Positions 46,736 to 56,000 of a DNA stretch of 64,000 nt are shown one piece after another. Within the stretch, counting starts at the first letter, position 1, and every line of letters starts with the position of its first letter. The notes below the pieces were generated by a model, which ran no database searches, had not been told where the DNA came from, and worked only from the letters and a program-made list of their open reading frames with translations. Source of the DNA: Dipteris shenzhenensis (lineage: Eukaryota; Polypodiophyta; Polypodiopsida; Gleicheniales); NCBI GenBank assembly GCA_047967505.1, contig CM106541.1, one strand, 5' to 3'. The translations under genes and the position numbers were made by a program.

Positions 46736-47770
46736 GCAGGCGATGCACCAAGACCTGTCAGGAAGACCATTGACCTCTCAGCTTATGTTGTAAAGGAGGA
46801 GGAATCTTCTAGTAAGAATTTCTATATGAGTGCTTCTATTTCTTTTTAGCCATATGTGCAAGACTCATTTTTTGATTTTGTATGATGTAGTGAAGAGAAG
46901 AAAGCCCAATGACAAGGGTTCAGACAAAGGTGGACAATTAGTTGGTAAGGGAAAGGAGAAGGAGGAAAAGAAGTCACCCCAACTGCAGCTCTTTGAATTC
47001 TTACAGAAGTAAGAATGCCAACTATACTATCACAAATACCATGATATGTTCAATAAGGAGCTGGATTTGCAGTCTCTTCTGACATAGCACAAGGATTTTC
47101 TTGGAGAGATGTATGAATCCTTCCACAAGCTTATAGTTGAAGGATCAAAAGTTGTCAATAGCAAGAATTTTGTACATGTCAAAGACATTACTACAAACGA
47201 CAGGATGAGGTATCAAATGCACAAGGTGTTTGACAGTTTTAAAGATTGCCACAAGGGAATATGCACTGTACACAAGGGCACTTTCAAGATACTTGAAGAG
47301 GCACTTGCATTTGCCATGTATGTAAACTATGGTGATGGATCACTTGAGGACCCAAAGGATAGCGAATGAGGAAGAAGAAACAGAGGAAAAGTTAGATCTA
47401 TTAGAAGTGGAAGAGAAGATCAACCCGACAGAGGAAGCGCTTGCAGTTGCAGCATTTGACCTAGTGGCCTTAAAAACTGAGACCCTAAAAGATGTTGTCA
47501 TAGTGGATGACATTGAGGCTAAGAGTTCTGACCTCACTGTGCCCATTCTTCCCTCATTCAATATTGAGGGAAAAGAGTATGTCTTGTTGTATGACGTATA
47601 GTGCCTATTTAATCTAAGACAAGATTATGTGATTGCCCTTATTGCACAATCTTGTAGGGTTGACAAGGAAGTAAAGATTGAGGACTATCCTATTAGATAT
47701 CAATGCTCCACTCTCATGTAACTACGCGGGAACAAGCTAACTCTACTTGTAAGCCCCCCATATGAGGAGA
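46705..47770 (+). pseudogene. Unrecognised Lys/Glu-rich gene relic
   Basis: Starts with GDAPRPVRKTIDLSAYVVKE and EEESSS up to a GTAAGA donor-like site at 46812. Protein-like sequence resumes after 46889 with KRRKPNDKGSDKGGQLVGKG, QLQLFEFLQK, a stop, YHDMFNKELDLQSLL, then frame 47109-47369 (MYESFHKLIVEGSKVV, FKILEEALAFAMYV) and, in the next frame, 47329-47601. It ends where the copia family C leader begins. Charged and probably nuclear-type, but no known domain. Two stops and one shift break it. Confidence 0.35.
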
Positions 47771-48002
47771 AGGCATTTGAGTAGCTCGGTTATCTGGTAG
47801 GTCCTAGCTTGGACACCAGATGGGGGCCATGTGTGGCCTGATGGCTGGACAGCTTCAGATAGAGCTGGCACACCGCCAACTAGGCTACATGCAAGTGCGG
47901 GCAGGCATCCCTTGACTGACCATACTAAGGGTAGATGGAGCATTTCTCAAGGCAACCCACTCTCAGGTTGCGGGGCCCGTTTGGAGCCTCAGATGATCCC
48001 GG

Positions 48003-49663
48003 ATGGCTGTGGGAAAGTTGGATGGCTCTAACTATCCTCTCTGGAAGTTCAAGATGAAGACCATCCTAAGCGCATATGAGCTTTGGGACACTGCTACTGG
48101 GGTGGACGTGAGGCCAGTTCCGAGACTAGATCTAGCCAATGTAGGACAACAGATAGTACCAACTGCAGATGAGATTCTCGCGTGGACAAGAAGAAATGCA
48201 GATGCGCTGTGTTCTATTGTCTGCAGTGTTAGTGATTCTGTCACGGCATTAATTCAACATGTCACCACAACGGAGGAGGCATGGACGGTCTTGAAAAATT
48301 AGTACAAGACCACGAATCAGATGCGGATTCAGAATTTGGAGACTCAATTCGCAACGAGAAGTTGTCTAAGTCTAAAGCGGCAGAGAAGTTCATCACTAGG
48401 GTGAAGGATCTGCGCGATCAGATGACTGCGATTAGCATCACCATCACCAACGAGAATCTAGCACGAAGGTGCATACGGATTCTCCCACCAAAGTACGACG
48501 GTCTTGTTACGGCGCTAAATATGTAGTGTTAGTGATTCTGTCATGGCGTTAATTCAACATGTCACCACAGCGGAGGAGGCATGGACGGTCTTGAAAAATT
48601 AGTACAAGACCACAAATCAGATGCGGATTCAGAATCTAGAGACTCAACTCGCGAACGAGAAGTTATTTGAGTCTGAAGCAGCAGAGAAGCTCATCACCAG
48701 GGTGAAGAATCTGCGCGATTAGATGACTGCAATTGGCATCACCATCACCAGTGAGAATCTAGCATGAAGGTGCATACGGATTCTCCCACCAAAGTACGAT
48801 GGTCTTGTTACAGCGTTTAGTAGAACAGAAATCCACCCCTCAACTTTGAGGATTTCAGCACGATGCTTCTGGAAGAGGAGATGCATCAAAAGACGAGGAC
48901 TGGAGAAGATTTGGCTTTCTGGACCGGGGTAAGGACTCTGGTAACCCATCTTCTTCTAATGATAAAAAGAGAAAGAAGAAGATCAAGTGCTTCTATTGCA
49001 ACAAGGCAGGGCATAAGCAGAATGAGTGCCGCAAGAAGATTGCAGATGAGAAGAACGGAGTGAAAAAGAGTCCAGAAATAGCGCGTAGATAGTACCAATA
49101 GAGCTGTTCATCACAATTGAGGAGATTTGCACAGAGGTAGTTCATGTACCTGCGGATGAACCTTGGATCATTGACAGTGGTGCATCACACCACATGACCA
49201 GTTGGAAGGATTAGTATACCTCTCTACAGTCGGTAGGGAATGACATCATGGTAGCAGTCGGCAATGATGCAAAATGTCTAGCAAAAGGAAAAGGTACGAT
49301 TGCTCTCAAGTCAGATGTAGTTGTAAAATAGTTGTCCGATGTTCTTTATGTGCCAGATATCAAGAGGAACTTGTTGTCCATTTTTGTGATCACGGATCGG
49401 GACCTCAAAGTTCAATTCAATAAGAATGGTGCACAGATCCTGGATCTTCAAGGAAAGGTCATTGGTAAAGATACATGGCGCAACAACATTTACAAACTCT
49501 CAGCTTTCAGTGCTCGAGTGGATGTGAAGAACACTAAGCTGTGGCATGAGAGGTTTGGTCATCTAAACCTTAGTTCTGTGAAGGAGATGCATAAAAGTGG
49601 AATGATTGGAGACCTACTAGAAATTTCAGATCTGCCCGATGTATGTGAAGCTTGCATGATGGG
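48003..49663 (+). pseudogene. Copia family C gag and protease (5' part of split element)
   Basis: ATG 48003 begins MAVGKLDGSNYPLWKFKMKT, a copia Gag. A 300-bp tandem duplication repeats part of it (48227-48826). The zinc knuckle CFYCNKAGHKQNEC lies at about 48988-49029, the protease WIIDSGASHHMTS at about 49169, and GAG-pre-integrase LWHERFGHLNLSS ... VCEACMMGK at 49540-49668. The reading continues, after removal of the family B element and one target copy, at 62214 with QHQQPFPKEAS. In-frame TAGs occur at 49212 and 49329 among others. No LTR of this element was identified in the window. Confidence 0.9.
48227..48826. repeat. 300-bp in-frame tandem duplication in gag
   Basis: Units 48227-48526 and 48527-48826 both start TGTTAGTGATTCTGTCA and end near the GTCTTGTTAC-GCG block. 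The period of exactly 300 equals 100 codons, duplicating the central Gag region. Confidence 0.9.
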
Positions 49664-49668
49664 CAAGC
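49664..49668. repeat. Target-site duplication, left copy (CAAGC)
   Basis: CAAGC precedes the 5' LTR and recurs at 62214-62218 just after the 3' LTR, a 5-bp duplication as copia integrases make. Confidence 0.9.
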
Positions 49669-49925
49669 TGTTGAGAGTTCACGCTCAACATCATGTGATC
49701 ATGTGTACATGGCACCATCACGTGATCATATGTGCATCGCACTAACCTTATAGAGTGCCATAAAGGAAAGGGTTAGATCGCCTAACCCTAACCCTAAAAG
49801 GGTTTGTATATATTCTATTTTTTCAACTAAATCTAGTGTATAGTTAGTCATTTGTGGTGTGCTCTCTAGCTCTACCCTCTTTCCTCATCTCCACTCTTCT
49901 CCTCTCCCCTCTTCATATTTTGTCA
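49669..49925 (+). mobile_element. 5' LTR, copia family B
   Basis: Runs TGTTGAGAGTTCAC to TTTTGTCA. Contains a palindromic ATCACGTGAT (G-box core CACGTG), a telomere-like CCTAACCCTAACCCTAAAAG at 49781-49800, and a TATA-like TGTATATATT at 49805-49814. Confidence 0.95.
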
Positions 49926-49937
49926 TGGTATCAGAGC
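49926..49937 (+). promoter_or_regulatory. Primer-binding site, copia family B
   Basis: TGGTATCAGAGC directly after the 5' LTR; complementary to plant initiator Met-tRNA. Confidence 0.95.
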
Positions 49938-50223
49938 ATGGTTTTGCCTTCCGCTAAGGCACCATCCTTCTTGTGAGAGAGATTGTGAGATTGAGAGTTC
50001 TCTTGAGTGTTCTCTATGAGAGTCCAATTCCGGTAAGAGACCACCTTTCATTTCTTTGATAGAAATTTCCGTTCATTGAGAGAGATTTCTGTCTGTGAGA
50101 TTGAGTGATTTCCTTGTGAGGATTTTAATTCATTTTGTGAGACATTCTTATTGTGAAAGAGAGCGCTTAATGCTCTACTGGTTTTGAGAGAAAGAGAGAC
50201 AGGAATTTCTGCAACTCTTTACT

Positions 50224-50607
50224 GAGGTAGTCAAGCCCGCCTTCGGCGAAGATCTGGGCACCAGCCTTGAACCACACAGCCTCGCCGAACTTGACTCCAT
50301 TCTTGGACAGAAGCTCAGGGGTCGCAGCCCAAAGCTCCAAGCATAGCCCATCTGCAGTGGATGATCTCAAGCTCACGGTTCTTGGCGAAGTCTCGGGGTC
50401 AGTAGAGAGCCCAGCAGTGTCCCAGCCATAGTCACCGGGGAACTCACCAGTGAGGTAGTTAGGGGCCTCACTAGAGAAGGGGCCGAGGTATTTGATGCGG
50501 TCGGGGCCATACGAGGGGCTATTGGAGACCTTGGAGATGGATTTTCTCATGGAGATACGGGCTTCACCGAGGCTACTGATCTTGGAAGCGAGCTCATTCT
50601 GGGGTTT
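50224..50607 (-). pseudogene. Captured light-harvesting chlorophyll a/b-binding protein (LHCII, Lhcb1/2-type) fragment
   Basis: The minus strand encodes the N-terminal third to half of a mature LHCII apoprotein. KPQNELASK and ARISMRKS come from the transit-peptide/N-terminal region; then [36 protein letters not shown] and DPET follow. A 1-base shift (about 50390) hides the first helix motif ([19 protein letters not shown]), a second (about 50323) restores [20 protein letters not shown] and [15 protein letters not shown] binds chlorophyll in thylakoids and is nuclear-encoded. No intron interrupts it and it stops at 50224. It lies antisense in the retrotransposon leader; the sister family B copy lacks it. 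Too short and shifted to make LHCII. Confidence 0.93.
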
Positions 50608-51359
50608 GGCTAATGAGGGAGGAGGAGGATTTGGCCTACCAGAGCCAACGGGCCTGCTCCAGCAAATATCGCCAAAGCTACTGGCCTTACCTACAACTCC
50701 TACAAGCCTAGCAGCACCGACTCGCTCACGGGCTACAGCCTCCGACGGAATCTTCAACGACCCGCTCAACCCCTCAGAGCCTTCAACGATCATGGGCGAC
50801 AAGGCAGCGTAGCTACAATGCTCCTACGAGCCGACTCCAACGAGCCCAGTTCACGAAGGTGCTCATGGGCCTTCAACAACAAGCGTCTCCTCACAGCCAG
50901 CCCAAAAGCACTACGCAAACCTCCGAATGAGAGTCAGCTCCCTCACCTCATGCAATGACGTCCGATCACCAGTGAGCTCCCTTTCCAACGCAACACCATC
51001 TGCCAGAGCCCATGCGGCTACTCGACCAACGAACAGCTCACCTAACACACCGCTCCCACGACGTCGACTCCTCTGTGCATAGACAAGCTTCATAGCCGAC
51101 TCCAGCGTGGCTCCTCAAAGTGCCCATCCACAGCAACGCACGTCCAACCAACGACGGCTCTAGCTTCAGAGAAGACAACGGAATCTCGAAGATTTCGTCA
51201 GCATCTAGGAGATTCTAACAAGCCACATCATCTTGCCATCAAGGCCACGTGGCATTTCGTCTGCCACATCAGCAGACTCCAGCAGTTAGACACGTGGCAG
51301 ATAGGATAGAACTAAGGTTCGATGAAGATGACCTAGGGTTAACTGGTTGATCCACAATT

Positions 51360-51720
51360 AGCCATGTGGCAAACCTTATCTACCACATCACCATCGGGTG
51401 CCATGTCATCTTATCCATTAGGACACATCATCACTGCCAGCTCAGCTACCACATCATCAATGATTGCCATGTCATCACTGATAGCCATGTCACCTATGCC
51501 AAGTCATCAGTGACACATCATCAATGCCACATCATTAGTGCCACATCATCAACCACATCATCAGTGCCATGTCATCAGGCCACGTCATCTTAACACATCA
51601 TCACCAACTACCACATCATCACGACTACCACATCAGCATTGCCACATCACCTTGCTGACATTAACAGTGCCACCTCAGCTGTCTAGTCAGCATTGACCTC
51701 TGCAGGCACAGTCCCTTGTC
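51360..51720. repeat. Degenerate CCACATCATCA satellite-like region
   Basis: Dozens of imperfect 12-16 bp units such as GCCACATCATCA, GCCATGTCATCA and ACCACATCATCA. A related, weaker array is in the leader of the minus-strand family B copy (28440-28830), so it belongs to the element. Confidence 0.8.
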
Positions 51721-52604
51721 AAGCACACTGTGCACACGCTGCATGTGCACACAGTTGCCACCTCAACACAGAGCTTTACTGGCACACCTGTTGCTAAGCA
51801 CAGTGCCACATCATCACTTCATGTGACTCACAATGACACATCATCATTGAGCACATTTGCACTCCTTTTGCCCCTCCACCTAGATCAAGTCATATCTCTT
51901 GATCCAAGAAGAATTTGAGGGTGCTCCAAAAAGGAAAGTCGCTCGTTTTTTCATGCTCTATGCGCTCGTTACATCATGCACACATTTTGGCGCAAGTTAC
52001 ACTCACATTTGAGCCTCACCAACAAAACCACTTCCTTCATGCACATTTGCCTCTACATCGATGCATCTGACAGCACTTAAAAAGAACAAAAGAAAAGGAA
52101 TTATTTGTTGTTCTTTCATCGATCGACGGTTGGTTTAGATCTAGATCAAAGTAGACTAGATTGCCATAGAGGGGACGCTTTGAATTCCCCAAGTTGCCAA
52201 TCTAAGCCATGCTCAAAATTCCTGACTAGTACCTACTCGGAGTCAGTCCATACACTCACATACGATTTCACATCATTGTTCATCAGTTCAGTGAGTAGAC
52301 TTTAGAGTTCAGAGGCATTGCAGATTGACTCAGTGGGCAGATAGCATTTGATTTCACACACACATGCCACCATTGTAAAGCCTATTCGACTATCTCACGG
52401 CATCGTGCACATCATTTTCAGCCTTGTAAAGCCTCTTGGCTATTCCTTGCATCATTGCCACAAGCCTTGTAATACAGATCGGATTTTATATACTGCAGTT
52501 CTATCTTCACCGACGGTTCAGAGATTTCACTTGGCATATTCAGTGTATTTGTAGTTGATTTATACAGAGATCTTCATGACACTTCTGAGTACATTTCTTG
52601 CACC

Positions 52605-52825
52605 ATGTCGACTAGCAACCTCAATCTAGAGGCATCTAATAAGTTAGAAAACTCCAATCACGGTACATGGAAATACCGAATGGAGACCATTCTTGTGCTT
52701 TAGGACAAATGGGAGTATGTCGATGGGTCTACACCTAGACCATTGACTGATCCAGCCACCAATAGCTTTACTCCATTTGTTGTCATAGCACCAGCAACGG
52801 AATCTACAATAGGATTTGTTGAGAT
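52605..52825 (+). pseudogene. Copia family B gag N-terminus (5' part)
   Basis: ATG 52605 starts MSTSNLNLEASNKLENSNHG, continuing TWKYRMETIL, then TAG (52701-52703) where the minus-strand copy has Gln, DKWEYVDGSTPRPLTDPA. It matches 27702 downward. It is cut by the family A LTR; gag resumes at about 57612, without the middle of the Gag shell domain. Confidence 0.85.
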
Positions 52826-53170
52826 ATCGAGCTCCACTCGTGATATGCCAGGGTGACCATTGTGCATTTATGTCACCGACTTGTTAGCTGCAGATGCGGT
52901 TGGTACACCACCCACGAATAATAGCTGGATGATAGCTATCCTTATCTACTCTAGTTTGTGGCTCAATTAGTATGCCACCTTAGTAAGTTGAGTTTGGTTT
53001 GAGACCCACATATAGGGTTCTTCTATTTCTTTGTACCAGAGTTCTTTTGGCTTTTTCACAACTAAGAAGAGGAAAACTATTTTCAGCCTCCACCTATGTG
53101 TGTATTCCCCCATTGTGTATGTGAGAAAGCTGCAAGTGAGACTCCTTCCCTCTCTCCCACTATCTTCACA
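52826..53170 (+). mobile_element. 5' LTR, copia family A
   Basis: About 345-354 bp; matches 11562-11907 in reverse. The left edge is between 52817 (TGTTGAGATATCG) and 52826, where similarity to the other copy starts; the right edge is fixed by the PBS at 53171-53182. Confidence 0.8.
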
Positions 53171-53182
53171 TGGTATCAGAGC
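53171..53182 (+). promoter_or_regulatory. Primer-binding site, copia family A
   Basis: TGGTATCAGAGC immediately after the LTR. Confidence 0.9.
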
Positions 53183-53708
53183 CTTGTTTGTGGTAAGGAG
53201 CTCAAGAAAGCAAACCAAGTTCACGGTGTCCTGGTAAGAGGACTAGTGTTGCTTTCCTATTTCGAGTTTGGGAGCAAATCTCTACAGGTAGCACAGCCAG
53301 AAGTGCAAGAGTGCACTATCTCAGATTGAGACGCCCTTTGCGGTGTGACGAGAGGGCAGTATATGCTACGGGTAAGGGCGAAGCCCTTAGTGACTTTATT
53401 TTTCTGATTCGAGGCCATTTCAGGGCCCGTTTTAAAGGTGGAAGTTCTTCCCAGGCACTCAGAATAAGGCCCTGTTTCTGCTGTGCGACCACTGCTTGCG
53501 GTTGGTCGGTGAAAAGTTGCTGTAGAAATTGCATCATATGCCTATGTGCAGAGATATGGGGAGTTGCAGAATCATGCTTGTTGCCTGTTGATGCAAAATC
53601 GTCACTAGGAAGTGACTGTGTGGTCAAATACCACTTTCGTCAGTTTTGCAGATCTGCTCGTGTGAGGCAAAAGATGTGTTTTTTGCAGTGAGAGAGCAGT
53701 GTTCTGTA

Positions 53709-54660
53709 ATGGCGTCTAATTCTCTTTCATAGATTGTCACAGAAAAGCTTGACAAGAAAACTTCCAGGCATGGAAGTTTAGAATGACGAATTTCCTTATG
53801 GGAAAAGGCTATTGGGAGTTTATTATAGGAAATGAAGAAGAACCAGTTCTTCCTAATGTTCCCAATCAACAGGAAATGCAGGCATTTAAAGGATGGCATG
53901 AGAGAGCCAGAAAAGTTATGTACTAGCTGTCTATCAGTATTTTGGATTCTATGATTGTGCATATTCAGGATGCAAGTACGCCAAAGGAGGAATGGGATAC
54001 TTTGGCAAAAATGTACAGCACAAATATGCAAGCCAGGAAAATGTAGCTCAAATAGGAGTTGCACAATGTGCAGAGAGAAAATTTGAGCATCAATGACTAC
54101 CACATGAAGGTGAAGAAAATTGCAGATGCACTTGCCCCCATTGGGTCGCCAGTGGAAGATGATGATCTAGTTTCAGTGACCTTGAATGGTCTAGGAAAGG
54201 ATTATGTACAGTTTCGGACATCCATTGCCGTCCGTGAAAAATTTCATGATTTTGAAGAGTTGTTTGCTCTTCTAATTTCTGAAGAGTAGAGAAATGGGGG
54301 TGCATCTTCTTCAGGAGGGACTTCAAAAGAAACTGTCTTCTACTCAAATGCTGGAAGAGGTAGAGGCAGAGGTAGAGGAGGCCGATCTGCAGGCCGTGGT
54401 AGAAATCAGAATATGCAGCAAACTCAAGAAAACTAGTCCTATGGAGGAGGACGTGGTAACTCTAGAGGCAGGGGGAGCCAAAGAGGCCGTGGTGGATGGC
54501 AGAGAGACCAAAATGCAAACAACAATGTTGAATGCTACTACTGTGGTAAAATGGGTCATATGGCTAAGGACTGCTACAAAAAGCAGAATGACATTATGAA
54601 TGGAAAATTGCAGCAAGGCAATTATGCATCTTCTAGGGTGATGACAGAAATGAGCATCTA
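53709..54660 (+). pseudogene. Copia family A gag
   Basis: ATG 53709 starts MASNSLS(stop)IVTEKLDKK. The Gag shell domain runs to DFEELFALLISEE (54288), then an RGG-rich basic stretch (GRGRGRGRGGRSAGRGRN at about 54355-54410) and the knuckle CYYCGKMGHMAKDC (about 54532-54573). Gag would coat the element RNA. Compared with the copy at 10.4-10.97 kb there are TAG stops at 54044, 54053 and 54287 in place of Gln, and frame changes near 53760 and 54300. Confidence 0.9.
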
Positions 54661-54663
54661 TTT

Positions 54664-56000
54664 ATGGTGCAGCACATGACCAATTCTATGACAAGTGCAG
54701 AAGAACGAAATGATGTGTGGTATGTTGACTCAGGTGCGTCAGACCACATGACAGGTCATGCAGAATGGATGCAGGATGCAAGGAAAATGGAAAAACCAAG
54801 ATTTGTGGAGACTGGTGATGATACTACACATCCTATTGTGCAGATTGGTAAAATTCCTTTGTTTATGCAGGATGGGGAAAAGAAATACCTATCTGATGTA
54901 TTTCATGTCCCGAACATCACCAAGAATCTGGTTTTTGTTGGTCAAATGGTTGAGCAGAGCTTGCAGGTCAGATTTAATCCTCATGGATGCTTTGTTGAGG
55001 ATATGAAAAATAACGGTCGCTTGATAGCAAAAGGGAAGAAGAAGGGCAGGATGTTTACATTGGATGCGGACATGCCTGAATTGAGTGCAGCAATGTTTGC
55101 ACATGGGACCAGTGTAGTTGCAGATATTGATATCTGGCATAAACGCATTGGTCATGTTAATATACAATGACTTATATCAATGCAAGCCCAAAACATTGTT
55201 GCAGGATTGCCTAAATTCAAGGTTGCAGAAATGCATAAGGTTTGTGAAGCCTGTCAATTTGGAAAACAGGCAAGGAAACCATTTCCTAGGCATGTTCAAA
55301 AGAGTAAAAAGCCATTGGAATTAATCCACTCTGATGTGTGGACTATTAAAGCTGCATCTATTGGAGGCTGTCACTATTTTGTCACTTTTATTGATGACTT
55401 CAGTAGAAAAGTTTGGGTGTATTTTATGAAAAAGAAAATCGAAGTGTTTGGGCACTTCAAAGCCTTTAAAGCTATGGTTGAAAAAGAAACAGGCCTGCAA
55501 ATAAAATGCCTAAGGTCAGATGGAGGGGGAGAGTACCTCTCAAATGAGTTTGCAAGGTTCCTACATGAGCATGGCATAAAGTAGCAATATTCATGCAGTC
55601 ATACCCCACAGCAAAATGGACTTGCAGAAAGGAAAAATAGGCATATTGGAGGGGTATCTCGGGCCATGCTAAATGAGAAAGATCTACCAGATTATTATTG
55701 GGCTGAAGCAGTTGCTACAGCAGTTTACATAATGAACAGGACTCCCACTGCAGCAATACATGGCATGATGCCAGAGGAGATGTATACTGGTAGGAAACCA
55801 GACATTTCTCATTTGAAAATTTTTGGTTGCATTGCCTATGTTCATGTGCCAGATGAGTTGAGGTCCAAGTTGGATCCAAAAGCTGAGAAGTGCATCTTTA
55901 TTGGTTATTCTCTGTAGCAAAAAGGGTATAGATGCTATAACCCTTCTACTCGTAAGTTTATAGTGAGCAGAGATGGGGCAGAGATGTTATTTTTGATGAG
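54664..56000 (+). pseudogene. Copia family A protease and integrase
   Basis: Protease WYVDSGASDHMTGH at about 54718, GAG-pre-integrase IWHKRIGHVNIQ ... VCEACQFGKQ (55130-55270, with a TGA at 55168), integrase core HSDVW...FIDDFSRKVW...LRSDGGGEYLSNEF (55320-55560) and, after a TAG at 55582, SHTPQQNGLAERK with the catalytic Glu. The DDE residues are kept; stops at 55168, 55582 and 55915 are not compatible with a full product. Ends with the post-integrase KLDPKAEKCIFIGYS and RDGAEM, after which the next frame begins. Confidence 0.9.

Larger units (their letters stand above)
49938..52604 (+). other. 2.7-kb leader of copia family B
   Basis: Between PBS and the gag ATG. 49938-50215 is T/G-rich (GAGAGAGATT motifs); then comes an antisense chlorophyll-binding protein fragment (50224-50607), a GC-rich unassigned part (to about 51230), a CCACATCATCA-type repeat region, and a block (51900-52604) shared with the minus-strand family B copy. 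No element ORF precedes gag. Confidence 0.8.

Noticed and set aside
49781-49800. Interstitial telomere or chromosome end
   Set aside because: Fewer than three telomeric units, and present in every copy of the LTR, so it is element sequence.
50224-50607. Functional LHCB gene
   Set aside because: Only part of the protein, two frame shifts, no downstream helices and no promoter; it is a captured fragment.
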